A DNA stretch of 64,000 nt from Meghimatium bilineatum (lineage: Eukaryota > Mollusca > Gastropoda > Stylommatophora > Philomycidae). The position numbers were made by a program, and so were the translations under genes. Every line of letters starts with the position of its first letter. Positions within the stretch are counted from its first letter, which is position 1. The DNA lies in assembly GCA_034231615.1 (NCBI GenBank), contig CM067298.1, positions 49,519,832 through 49,583,831 of the forward strand, read 5' to 3'. The notes beneath the pieces were generated by a model, which was given only the letters and a program-made list of their open reading frames with translations, was not told the origin of the DNA and ran no database searches. Shown here one piece after another: positions 1 to 54,369 of the stretch.

Positions 1-1640
1 CAGCGACCTCAAAATAGCAACAACTCAAAACGTTTTGATGTTTCCAAATTGAAAGATACACTATATAAACAGTCTCTGCGCAGCTCAATGAATAGCAAAA
101 TTGTACCATTGACAGTCGACACGATAAACATTTAAAAAACTGGGAAAACCTCCGTGACACTATCTACAGAATATATAGAAGAAGTGGTAGGGGTTACTAT
201 TCGCAGGCATCAAGACTGGTTTGACGACAACGTTGAGAACAAACAGCACAAAGCATATCTAAACGATCTCACATCAACCAGAAGAAAAACATGCAAATAG
301 AACTACGGAGCATTCAAGTCTCATGGTGTAGTAGCAAAACCAAAGAGATACAGCATTACTCTGACAGTAATAATATACATAAATTGTATTTAGCTTTTAA
401 AGCAATGTGTGACCCTCAGTTTTAGGAACGTCTCCTCTTCTAAGCGCAGATGGAAAGTATACTATCACTGACAGAGAGGAAATTCTCAACGCCTAACTGA
501 ACATTTTGAAAATGTACTAAACTGCCCTTCCAGCATAAAGAGCGACTGCGCGTATCAAGCAATTATCAATAAATAATTTACTATCGAAGCCCCTTGCATT
601 GAGGAGGTGCAGAAAGAAATCTCAAATTTGTCCGTAGAAATAGCGCCAGGTCCAGACTACATTCCAGCCGAAGTTTATGCCGGCAGTGGCCCTGTTATGA
701 CTGCTAAACTCACAGAGTTCTTCCAGACAATATGGAACATGGAAGCGATATCACAAGACTTTAAGGATGCTTCCATCATACATCTGTACACGAGCTTTTC
801 TAATCGCAGGGATTGCGACAACCACCGATGCATATCCCTGCTCTCTATAGAGGACGGGATCTTGGCTATGGTCCTGTTAAACAGACTGCAAGCCCATCTT
901 GAGACAGGTCTCCTTCAAGACAGCCAATGTTGCTTTGACAGTGCAGAGGTACATTAAACATGCTATTCACTGACGGACAACTACAAGAGAAGTGAACAGA
1001 ACATATGTCCTTACACCACAATTTTAGACCTAACTAAGGCATTCTACACTGTAAATCGTGAAAGAACAAGGAAGAGCATGGCCAAATTTAGATGTCCGGA
1101 AAAAGCATCAACATGGTTGATCAGTTCCATGATGGTATGACAGCCTGTGTAGTAAAAGTAAAGTAACCCATATCATTTATTAATGCCGTAGGAGTGTGAG
1201 ATGTTAGCGATCTCACATTTCAGAGGCTCTGAAAATGAGGGTGGTAGCCATTTCCTCTCCCTCGCAGTCTTTACTTCCCGGATTAATCCAGTGTACAAGA
1301 TGACGGCGCACACTCAAAGCCGTTTCCAGTAACTAGCGGTATCAAAAATGGTTGTGTCCTGGGTTCCGACGCTCTTCAGTATGATGGTATTTACCATGTT
1401 AAATGATGCCTTCCGGAATAACAGTGCAGGAATTTGCTTTCGCAATCGAGCTGATGAAGGTCTATTCATTCTTAGAAGATTGAAGGCCAATAACAAAACA
1501 AAGACGAACATTGTTCGCGACTTCGTGTTCGCTGACGAATGTGCGCTAAACGCTAAAACACCAACACAGTCCGTTGAACTACCACTATTCAATGTTGCCA
1601 ATTTGGTAAATTTGCATGCTTTTCTATTGAAATAACAGAT
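1..1640 (+). mobile_element. Decayed LINE: linker and reverse-transcriptase region, open at left edge
   Basis: Frames on the plus strand read, with stops and shifts, RRHQDWFDDN (about 203-232), LSADGKYTITDREEILN (about 439-490), APGPDYIPAEVY (646-681), DASIIHLY then DNHRCISLLS (766-850), LFSMM near 1375 and FVFADECALNA near 1525. These are the APGPD/IPAE, ISLLS and F/YADD-CALNA segments of an endonuclease-type non-LTR reverse transcriptase. The catalytic box reads FADE instead of F/YADD. It is broken by stops and by a SINE-like insert at 1143-1305. The element begins left of the window. Confidence 0.85.
1143..1305 (-). mobile_element. SINE fragment inserted in the LINE at 1-1640
   Basis: The stretch matches, in reverse orientation, 49260-49380. 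Shared blocks are the reverse complements of tcgcagtct, gtgagatcgttaacatttcacac, and the agtaacccat/taacccata segment. It interrupts the RT reading frame of the surrounding LINE between the FHDGM-like block and the GCVL-like block. The tRNA-like head seen at 49140 is not present here, so it is 5'-truncated. Confidence 0.65.
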
Positions 1641-2013
1641 ACATGCTGAAAATACCATTGTAATAACTATCTTCAGACCAGACTTTATCATTGACTCCAG
1701 CCACAAACAACCCGGCTGAATCTTTGAAGCATACGCATTGAATAAGTCAGAAAACAGACATCTATTATAACATTTTGAGATTTCACACATATCATTGTCA
1801 TGTTCATGTATAATACATAGCCTCTATCTTCCTGCTACTAGTGATTATATAGAAATTACCACTTCCTTCCCTACCGCATACTTTGTATCTTAGTTGGCTA
1901 TATTTATCTTTGTATTACTTATTAACTATTTACATTGTCTGAGTGTTCCCTTCATATTATCTTTACATATTTCATTATTTATATGGTATATGTCGATCTA
2001 TTCATAATTAATG

Positions 2014-2019
2014 TTTATT
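2014..2019 (-). promoter_or_regulatory. Candidate polyadenylation signal AATAAA
   Basis: AATAAA on the minus strand lies only nine bases past the stop codon. This would give a very short 3' UTR. The region downstream is AT-rich, so the match may be chance. Confidence 0.3.
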
Positions 2020-2027
2020 TAAATAGT

Positions 2028-44882
<42,855 letters not shown>

Positions 44883-45540
44883 ACTTGTATGCAGTTCTGT
44901 TCAGTATAGAAACAAGATAGCTTGTTGTTCTGTCCGTCAAGTTGATATACTCGCCAATGTCTTACGTTTCCTTCCCGTCACTTCTTCTCAGAGTTAAGCG
45001 ATTTTGGTGTCACAATGGAATTACACTCAGACTGCAATGATATATGCTGCGAAAAAATAAATAAGTGTTACTAAAATGACATAAGTAATGTCAGTGCAGA
45101 AATATTGATGTATTTTCGATAATCGTTATTTTTGAAAGTGGGTATACAATCTGCAATAATAGGAAAATAAATCTTTCATATTTTTCACTGCTTTATTATG
45201 TTTCTACATAATATAGCTCATGCCTTCTACTACGAGCTAGCCACTTTCATCATTTAATGTGTACTTCTTGTGGTAAGATAATCCTTTCAACTCGTTCGTG
45301 AGTGTAATTGCTATATCAATGCGTTTTAATCATTAAAAAATGAAAATTCTGATTCGGCGAACCACAACCTCCAAGTTAGTTATCATTTAACATAATAACA
45401 TTAACTAACACGTTTGCCTAATTCAAATTCCGCTGCAACTAGTGTTCACCCGGACCACTTAGCAATGACAACAACATAACGAGAAACATTGCCTAGAAAA
45501 TCAACACAGCCAAAGCATTTTATTGATCATAAACGCATGG
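44883..45540. promoter_or_regulatory. Presumed 5' flank / 5' UTR of the sialin-like gene
   Basis: Lies directly upstream (minus sense) of the start codon. I see no clear TATA box or CpG-rich stretch, so the transcription start is not located. AT-rich throughout. Confidence 0.25.
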
Positions 45541-45544
45541 TCGC

Positions 45545-45828
45545 CGTTGTGTTGTCGGGGCCAGAAAGAGGAGCAAAAAAATAGCAACACTGTTTACCTT
45601 CCATGCATGTCGTATGAGGCGACTAAGGAGGTTATGGGATGGAGTAGGCTGTCCCATCCCATATAGGGGCAATGACCTAAAGCCATGCTAAAGTCGGATG
45701 TGGCAGGCCGAAATTCGCAGATATCGCAGCAATGCTGTAAACCATGACACAGCTCATTCCGTTCTCTGGACTGCATCCTGCTGATCTGCAGGAGTTTGAG
45801 AACGAACGCAGAAGAAGAAGAAGAAGAA
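45545..45828 (+). mobile_element. SINE-like element with (GAA)n tail, copy 3 (longest)
   Basis: About 280 bp; extends 5' to a gttgtcggggccagaaagagg block not present at 38041 but found (diverged) at 20878. Ends in ggagtttgagaacgaacgcagaag and (AAG)n at 45810-45828. Confidence 0.85.
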
Positions 45829-45829
45829 T

Positions 45830-46430
45830 CTCATGACTAAGACATACTGCCAACAATATTGTATAAATGTCTTGAACAGTATTCCTCATTCTTTTAAACA
45901 CAGTGAAATTTGACTGTGAGACCATCTCACTGTATTTGACAGTTGTGTGTGTTTATTTCTTGTTCGCAAGTACTTCTTGCTGTCCCTGTTAATACGTGAC
46001 GTAGAAACAGTCCTTATTCCTTTGCTGTTCTTGCATATAATTGTTGCTGTTTATTAGTTATTAATCATTGCCAATAATACATGAGCATAGTTGTTATCGC
46101 TTCTTAGTTTTGTTAATGCGGAACTTTGTTTATTATTTACCGACAACAGTTGTGCATATTTATTCAGGCGTATTCTAAACATTAATTATGTTGCCTTAAT
46201 TGGTTGAGGTTTAATCAAGTTCTTATTGTATATACAATGAAACGTATACATTTATTAGTTACATAGACCCTACAACTAATAATAGCATAGTTGATCTTAC
46301 CGTACTACCACACTCACAATGGGAGATTGCAATGTCCCAAATGGTTCATCGATGTTGATAATGTTCCTCCTTCGTGAGCGAAGATGAGCATGGCATGAAA
46401 AAACATTAAGTACGATGGGAAAAAAATGAT

Positions 46431-46435
<5 letters not shown>
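45830..46435. other. No recognised feature
   Basis: Intergenic; nothing identified. Confidence 0.45.

Positions 46436-46436
<1 letters not shown>

Positions 46437-46520
<84 letters not shown>
46437..46520. repeat. (TA)n microsatellite
   Basis: About 84 bp of TA repeats. Confidence 0.97.
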
Positions 46521-46521
<1 letters not shown>

Positions 46522-47002
46522 GAATTATAAATTTGTAATTATAAATTATGCTTGACGAATATTATAATTTGTTTGCTGTTTTTCCTTTTTAAAGGTGAAT
46601 CACTGATGTCTTTATTGATACAATGTAACATCCGAAGACTTTGGAAAGTGTAGGAACATGTTGTATCCTGTTCGAAGCAGTGTGAGTTTGCAAGATAAAT
46701 TAAACATGTGAATTGAAGGGCTATTGAAAGACATTGTATCCACGGGAAAATGCCACAAATAATGAAAAGGGATACAAGTAAAGAAATAAATTGTTCCTGG
46801 TGGTGAGTACTCCTGTCATTGATTAACTGTTTTGGTAACATAAAGCCATTGCATTTGTATCGATTACCAACTGGAATGTAATGATTAAGATTCATGGTTG
46901 AGGTGGATACAGCTATATTGCTGGTGGATGATATCAAAAGAATATATCACTGATGTTGTAATTGTGATACCACATTTAACAGCAACATCAGTACTAACTA
47001 TT

Positions 47003-47003
47003 T

Positions 47004-47054
<51 letters not shown>

Positions 47055-47085
47055 CAGTAGTAGTAGTAGTAGTAGAAGTAGAATT
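47003..47085. repeat. (TAG)n / (CTA)n trinucleotide repeat
   Basis: About 80 bp of agt units with a few single-base changes; frames of poly-Val or poly-Thr here are artefacts. Confidence 0.97.
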
Positions 47086-47221
47086 AGAAGTATTGAGTGT
47101 AAGAGTAATACTAGTGGTTGCCATTTAATGCAAATAGATGGACTCATAGTACCATTATTTGCAGTAGCAATGAGGACAGGTTTGAGTGGACATTAAGTAG
47201 TTATTTCTCAAATAAGTAATT

Positions 47222-47262
47222 CTTCTTCTATTTCTGCGTTTGCTCTCAAACTCCTACATACT
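47222..47262 (-). mobile_element. SINE 3'-tail remnant
   Basis: The reverse complement reads gtaggagtttgagagcaaacgcag followed by AAG-like units, the 3' end of the 38041/45545 family. Confidence 0.6.
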
Positions 47263-47264
47263 AT

Positions 47265-49125
47265 CAGTGTGGTTCAGACAACGAAATGAGCTAATGTAAG
47301 TAATGGTCTACAGACTTGCTACGATTTATGTGCAATTTGGTCACAAACATTCGACTTAAGCATGGCTCCTTGGTGACTTTGAAGCTGTATATGGTGGATA
47401 AGCCATCTACACCCATAATTTGCATAGTCGCCTAGTACGACATGCATGAATATTAACAGTGTTATTATTTCTTGCACCACCTTTTGGACTCGACAACACA
47501 CCGACGAATTAAGGGATTAATAAATTCAGTCTGTAATGATACTTGGATACAATAAAGCGATGGGCTTCAAATCAGTGTTTCTCTATAATAACTGGTCTAC
47601 CCGCTTTCAAAACACATCCAAAACGACAATCTCTACACTAATCTTACCTCCCATAACACTATCTTTATCAAAGTTATATTAGATTATTTACAAAAGTTGA
47701 GAATAAAATGCGTTACGAAAAGTGGTTCACATATTTCAATTTTTAAATATGCTCCATTTTCCCATCAATCTTTTCTGATCTGCATAAGCAGTGCTTGACC
47801 AAATGAAATGTTCGATCATTAACGTAGAAGTGTCTCGATACGATGAGCCATATGAAATGTCTGGATAAATTTAACCTTTTCCGAAATTTCAATTTATAGT
47901 GATATCTGATCTTACGGTGATTCATTTCTTTTCAGTAAAAAAAAGTTTCCAATATTTTAATTGATTAATACTTAGTTATGTTTGTTAAAGGAAGTCACCA
48001 CGCAACTTTGTTAGAATATTGAAATAAATTTCGTTGTTTTTTGCGGCTGCATAATTACCTAATTCTCACACTTTGCAAAATTAATGTTTCAATGCAAATC
48101 TTATTTTATAAATATGGTGTTATACATGTCTGATACTTTATTCTTAATACCTGTCAAATTTAGTGAATTTGCTATTCAGAGTGTGTAGGCAAACCGAGAA
48201 CGTAAAACAAAGAGGACTGGCAATAATCATACCAGTTGTAAATCAACCATCTGCTACCACAAAGCGTCCATTGGCAGCAACATCCGAGGTAAGAAAGAAT
48301 ACTCTATAGCAGCGGACATTAACGTTTAGGAAATAGCAATTAACGTTTTTGTTTCTCATAATTATTTACCGGGGATGTGGGGAGAGGGTGGGGTGTTGGC
48401 ACGCCTTTCCGAATAGGATGGGGGTCATTGATGCTGATTGGGAATTATGTTTCTGTCTATAGTTGAGCGATGTCCGTACTGGTAGCTAAGCACTACTTCA
48501 GACATCAATTTATGTATTAAATGACCCATTGTTAGTAAAAATAATGAATAATGAAACCTGTCAGAGTAAGCATTATGGGCACGAAGTAAAAAAAATGTAT
48601 TGAACAATGCGTTTAAAAAAATTAATACATACTACGGAGGTGAGTACACATTGCGCGATGCTATAGGTGATTATTGCAAAGACGAAGATAAAATACGAGA
48701 CATGTGTCTTGCTGATCAATAATTATATGTCTTAAAGAAAAGAGGCGATGATAACTAATGTTGAAAATCACAAAATACATTGTGTAATGATTTGCAATCA
48801 GCAGAATTGTTATTACAATTTAATGATATCATAATAAAGCATAACGATACCTTGCAACTGACACGTTTTAGAAACACAAGACCGAACTATCCTGAAAGAA
48901 ATGTTATACTTAAAATTACTAACAACACACTGAAACTACATGAACATTTTTGAAATCCTCTAAATATATGTCATTAAAAAAAACAATTCTTATTTTTCGA
49001 ACGTAATTGCGAGTGTGACAGGTGCATCTCATGCACTGGTTGGTTGTTGTCGTGGTGTTTTGAGGTATCTAAACAATATGTCACCAAATGTTGCAGCAAT
49101 CCATTTTGTCATTCATATACATCGC
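47265..49125. other. No recognised feature
   Basis: Intergenic AT-rich sequence; nothing identified. Confidence 0.45.
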
Positions 49126-49129
49126 TTAG

Positions 49130-49380
49130 TATTCAAGCAGAGACAACATTGCGTAGTGGTTAATGCATTGGATTCTCATATGAGTTTAGACGGAAATGCT
49201 TTTCAGATTGGTACGGACCCAGTCTTAATTGGCTATTGGATTATCCTCTATGTAGAGACTGCGAGGGATAGTCGGTGACTTCCGCCCTTATATAGCAGAG
49301 CCACAGAAATGTGAGATCGTTAACATTTCACACTCCTACGATATTAGTAAACGCTATGGGTTAACTTTTTAAAATCAAAT
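49130..49380 (+). mobile_element. tRNA-derived SINE
   Basis: Head: tGCGTAGTGGTTAATGCATTGG (box A-like). Body matches the reverse complement of 1143-1305 (gactgcgaggga, gtgagatcgttaacatttcac, actcctac, taacccat). Box B is degenerate. No tail repeat was recognised. Confidence 0.65.
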
Positions 49381-49599
49381 AACATATCGACAGATCGAGA
49401 AAATCAGCGAGTCTAGTTATTAGCATTTACAATAAATACAGCTAAACTGCGTGTATGACAAATTATTTCAGAAATGTGTGTAGTTACAACGATTATGACC
49501 AAATTCAACATGTTCTCATAGAATAGAAATAGGATGTCGGTTTAATGAAATTATTTTCTGCAAATGTGTGCATTATTTCATACCACTGTTGAATTAAAG

Positions 49600-49985
49600 T
49601 GGGAAAGTAGTGGCAATAGAAATGTGGTTCTACAGAAGAATGCTGAGAATACCATGAACTGCCAGGAAAACTAAGGTGTTGAAAGAGTCAAATGCGAGAC
49701 GAGACGGATCTTAATGAATAATATAAGAATAAGATAATCGTCATGTTTTGACCACGTTATAAGGAAACAAAGAGGTTTGACGAACATAGTCACAAGTGCC
49801 AAGATCGAAGGCAACAAAGACAGAGAGCGATAACCTGAGAAAATATTAGACCGTTTAATAGGGAAACAACAGCGATACTGATACATAATGCTGGAGATAG
49901 AGAGCTGTGGAGAGCCATGATAGCCTAGGCTAGCCGGCATGGCACGATGATGAATGTGACATTCCTTCATTTAGTTAAAGAACAT
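49600..49985 (+). mobile_element. LINE ORF2 C-terminal fragment
   Basis: Frames read MWFYRRMLRIPWTARKTKVL, then FDHVIRKQRGLTNIVTSAKI and EGNKDRER. This is the post-RT M-W-F-Y-RRML-RIPWT block. A shorter, internally deleted relative lies at 59970-60110. Confidence 0.85.
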
Positions 49986-50259
49986 GATTCTACATGATGA
50001 TGAAGCGATGATGCTAGGGCAATGAAGAAGATGTAGGTACCCAGACGATTTACGCAAGATATCAAAGACCATCTGAACGTGTCACTCACATAAGCAGTGA
50101 TAGGGTTCAAGATGAGTAGTAATTTCGAAAATCTGTGAGAAATACTACATCATGTCTGTATGATAATGAGACAGGGACACGCTGAAAATTACAAATTTCA
50201 ATATTCAGCGTTTCCATTTCTGGTTTATTAATTAATTAAAAAAAATAAAAAAAATAATA

Positions 50260-51080
50260 TGAAAGCGATATATCACAAATGCCAAAGCTCAGTATGAACA
50301 ACAAATGGAATGACTGAACATTTCGAAACATGATCTGCAATAAGACAAAACTGTGATATTTTCACTTCTACTGTTCAACATAAACATGGACAGAATAATA
50401 AAAGAATCTCACATCAACAAGGAAAAAACAATGCAAATAAACCTGATGAGGAATATAATAATGAATTCAATGAATTCATATTTTCCGACGATCACAGTCC
50501 TATATACAAAGATGATGAAAATGTGCACAATCACATCAATGCATTGCTATTAGCACGTCAGAAGCACAACATAAAAATAAAGAATAAGAAGATATGAAAA
50601 TTAGCACGTCTGCAACACAAATTGATATAACAATAGATACAAAAGTAAAACATACCAAAGAATTAGGGATAGAAAGAATATCTAGGCAGCATTGTTCCTG
50701 AAAATGAAAGACTAGACAGAGAAATAAAAAAGATGCCAGAAAGCAAACACATTGGTCTACCAACTTTCACCACTTCTTCACCCAAAGATCAAGATGGAAA
50801 TTTAAAAAAAATAATATCTACAATTTTAGTACCAACACTCTGCTACCAATGTCAAACATGGTCTTTAACAGCCTCGCAGCAGAAGAAAATCGTTGAAGAA
50901 AAAATAAATGAAATGAAGTGACCGAGAACAGCTGCAATGGTTACTACACTAGACAAAATAAGACATGAAGAAATTATATATAATGTCTAATATAATCTAT
51001 TGAACATATTGAAAGACAACAAATAAAATGCTTCGGTCATCTTATGAAAATGAACCCAAACCAAATACTAATAAGAGTGT
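50260..51080 (+). mobile_element. Host LINE, 5' part of nested pair
   Basis: Frames read NINMDRIIKESHINKEKT, NEFNEFIFSDDHSPI (catalytic box FSDD), TKMPESKHIGLPTFTTSSPK, LVPTLCYQCQTWSLTASQQK, IKCFGHLMKMNPNQILIRV. It is the same lineage as 22168-23690, and its frame is interrupted at 51080 by the element at 51081-52857. Confidence 0.85.
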
Positions 51081-52857
51081 TAGTCGTCGGATCATCATCA
51101 CTGCAAACTGGACACATCCATAGTTGCTCCGATCTCTCCTTGAGTGTATCCGCCATCACACTTCTGCTGACAGTACCGGTCCTATGCTGGTTGACCATCA
51201 TTCTTCTGCGCCCTCCAAAATGTTCACCTCTAGCAACACCGCATCTCAATCCCTGATCTTTAATCCTAGCCATTGAAAAGGAATCATCATCCACATTAGT
51301 CTCACTCTCGCGTGTTATATCTCTTAAGGAGTTCAAAACGTCAGCGCGATCCATTGCCCCATCTCCCTTTGCCGCAATCGCACACGATGCCAGTTGATCT
51401 GCTCTTTCATTGCCTCGAACGCCCACATGTCCCGGCACGAAAATAAATGTAACCGCTTTCAAGCTCGCATTTCTCAAGGCCTCAATCCACTGTTCGCGAA
51501 CGAGACCCACTTGTACCTTCTTAATCATACTCATAGAGTCACTCAAGATGCAGACCTGCGTTACTTTCTGCGTGCGTAGCCACTCAAATGCCTTGGTCAC
51601 CGCTATAGTCTCCATGGTCATACTACTCGTAGTGACCGCGAAGGCACCACTTTCCTCCTTGATCGTTTTACCTGCGCACTGAGCTGTAAAGGCCCAAGCA
51701 CTGCGAACATGCCTAATTACAGATCCATCAGTGTATATAATCACATCCCCCTCTTTAGTATTCTCACTGATTAAAACCTGCACTTCTTTCTCCACAGCTG
51801 TGGGACACCATTCTCTGCATTCCCTGCTAAGTGATATTACTACTCTCAAACAAGTTTCGAAATCTGTGGGTAGACCTATCCATTCCGCACCAGCTGCCAC
51901 ATCCTGTAATCTGCACACGCTTTGTATTACATCCTCAGCACGTCCCATCCACGACCTTCCTCTCTTGAGTCTGCTGCCTTTAACTTTCTGTATTTCGGAA
52001 TGCAACGGGTGTTCCTTATCTGCATGTATTTGAAGGTACGCCCGTGCACGGCAATACTGTAATCTATGCTCAGCTGTTGGGCAGTCAAGTAGGTATCGCA
52101 TAGCTCTTGTCGATGTGTCTATTGTGCATCCCAGAATGATACGCATTGCTGCATTCTGGACTCTATCCAGTCTTTCGATCTGAGTTTGGTTAAGAGTCAG
52201 AATTGCCAGTGCATATTCCACCACTGCCACAACCAAACCCTGGTACAAAAGAAATAACAATCTTTGCTCACACTGCGCAGCAGCCATAACCTTCATTGCT
52301 GCTAAGCCTTTGCGTGCCCTTATGATAATGTGGTCAACATGTTCCCTGAAACTCAGGCTTCTGTCAAAAAACACACCCAGATATCTCATTGTGCTAGTTC
52401 TTTCTAAACTTTTCCCGGACAACGAAACTTGTGGCATGGGTGTCTTTACCATGTGATTGTTCAAGGAAAACCACGTCACGAATGCCTTAGATGGATTAAC
52501 CACTGCTCCCGTATCTCGACACCAATTTGTCAGTCTGTCCAGCTCCTTCTGCAGTTCCACGACGCACTCTTCTCGATTTCTGCCCTGTCTATACACCAGG
52601 ATAACATCGGCATATGACATCGTTCTGCCAACACCTGTGATTTGATTGCCAGCGATATGTACTGTGTATACATTGAAAAGTACAGGAGATAGAGGCGATC
52701 CCTGTGGCAGGCCAGGGCTAATAACCGTTGGTGTAGATATCCAGTTACCACACTTAAGAACTACAACCCTTTGCATCAGGGCGGCGCCAACCCAACGCAC
52801 GACAAAAGGATTAACTGCAAGATTTAACAGCTGGTACATCAAGATATCCAAGATATC
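51081..52857 (-). mobile_element. RT/RNase H non-LTR element, 5'-truncated, long open frame
   Basis: Minus-strand frame open for ~600 codons (part of a longer frame 53046-51037). Order: LLNLAVNPFVVRWVG, SPGLPQGSPLSPVLFNVYTV, MSYADVILVYR (YADD reads YAD-V), MRYLGVFFDRSLSFREHVDH, CEQRLLFLLYQ, RNase H (IIYTDGSVIRH, METIAVTKAFEW, ILSDSMSMIKKV, FVPGHVGVRGNERADQLAS), then LWMCPVCSDDDPTTN, a zinc-knuckle-like end. An 11-bp target-site duplication AATAAGAGTGT occurs at 51070-51080 and 52858-52868. Few disablements, so it is fairly young. Truncated 5' of RT motif B; no endonuclease. Confidence 0.95.
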
Positions 52858-53060
52858 AATAAGAGTGTATAACAAAAGAATATCCGAGCGTAAAACCAAA
52901 TGTGGCCCAAGAATACGGTGGATAGAATACATGAATATATCCTTTAACAAACTTGGACTAAATGCAACCAAGGCGACATATATGGCCTTGGAACGAAAGC
53001 TTAAGCTTCCACCCTTACAATTAGCGACATGTGTGAATACAATCAACCATCATTCACCTG
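52858..53060 (+). mobile_element. Host LINE, 3' part of nested pair
   Basis: After the duplicated AATAAGAGTGT the frame continues with the LINE C-terminus: RIRWIEYMNISFNKLGLNAT, then TYMALERKLKLPPLQLATC. It matches 23490-23650. Confidence 0.88.
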
Positions 53061-53084
53061 GGAACAGACAATAGGCAATAGTGC

Positions 53085-53705
53085 GGATTCTTTTTCTTCT
53101 TTCGTTCACTTGAACCATGTCTATATCTGTAATTGTGTCTTACTTAATAAAACTCACTGCCTTTTGTAGTTCATACAATGGCGCATAGAGATTTTATTTC
53201 AGTGTTGTTTTCTCTGGCCAATATATCGGCCTTAGTGCTTCATACTCAAACAATATTGAAGTATACGTTTGACACTCTGTGTTTCCTGCCCATATGTACA
53301 TATGGCCATGTTCACAATCGTGATCTCTGTGTACATGTGGCTGAGGATTCGTTTGTGTCCTGTTATGGGGCTTAGGATTACAACTTGTTCTGATCTGTTC
53401 ATAATGTGATAGTCATCTTGCGTTGATTGATCTGTTTTTTCTTATAGTAGGTGAGTTGTACATCTGGTTGGCCTTCGGCAGCACCTTCTTTAGCCAGTTG
53501 GTCTGCTTTTTCATTTCCTGGTATTCAACAGTGAGAGGATATCCACTGCATGGTTACCATGTACTGGAAAAACAGACCACTAAGCATTTTTTGTAAGTAT
53601 GTAAGTTTTCAAGACCGGAGATCTTGAAGCACTGACCTTCATCTGTCATGAACACCACGGGATGTGTACTAGGGTTGAAATTAGCAGTTTTTCAGGTGCA
53701 ATAGT
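53085..53705 (-). mobile_element. Decayed 3' fragment of the 32.8-36.8 kb LINE family
   Basis: Matches 32755-33420 over its length (for example the cttctttcgttcacttgaa tail, cttgcgttg-tgttt region, and ttagccagttggtctgcttt RNase H segment). It is 5'-truncated and has many frameshifts. The 3' tail at 53085-53100 is a run-down GAA repeat. Confidence 0.88.
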
Positions 53706-53904
53706 TCAGATAATTTTCATTTTGTTTCATTGTACGCCTGACGCGAGGATATTTATTTATTGTTGAATGTGTGTTATTTACTGGATTAAATAATCTACTT
53801 GCCAATACTAGTTCCTTTAAACCTAAGACCGGGTTCTAATTTGGTTATTGAGAACATAATTGTGTAAGAAAACCTAAGGAAGTATACTTATTATGCAAGT
53901 TATA

Positions 53905-53985
53905 AAAATTCTTGATACTAACGGGAATTGAACCAGTCCGTTCAACGTGAATCATACAGAGGCATCGCCACTGGAAACTTATATT
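53905..53985 (-). mobile_element. tRNA-like SINE head or tRNA pseudogene
   Basis: The minus strand carries TGGCGATGCCTCTGTATGA and, about 25 nt on, GGTTCAATTCCCG, a good RNA polymerase III box B. Box A is poor and no acceptor stem pairs cleanly. Confidence 0.45.
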
Positions 53986-53989
53986 TACT

Positions 53990-54365
53990 TGTATATGCAA
54001 GTTATAGGGTAATTCCACAAGTGTGTACATAAGATGTGTAATAATATCAACTATTTTTATTATGACGATTATTGATTTTGTGTAGCCTCAGATAGAATTC
54101 AGATAGCCTGAGAACCATAAGCCTAAAATAGTGTGGGTAAAATGTCAACATTTTGTCATGAATTAAACAGATTACCAATGCTCTATTCACAAAATGGTGT
54201 AGAAAACTATTGTGTTAATAGAGTGATATATCGTTTGCTGATATTAAAGATAGTGTTCTGTATATCCTACATCTGCTTATGCATTAGATTGTTTGTTTGT
54301 CCAGGGGTTGCACAGGTATTTGCAGCACACATAAATTATACCACGAGAAATTTCATAAGTATTAA
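53990..54365. other. No recognised feature
   Basis: Intergenic; nothing identified. Confidence 0.4.
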
Positions 54366-54369
54366 CAGT

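Noticed and set aside
46885..47128. Poly-Thr / poly-Val open frames
   Set aside because: They are translations of the (TAG)n trinucleotide repeat.
53905..53985. Functional tRNA gene on the minus strand
   Set aside because: A good box B is present, but box A is poor and the acceptor stem does not pair, so it is a SINE head or pseudogene.
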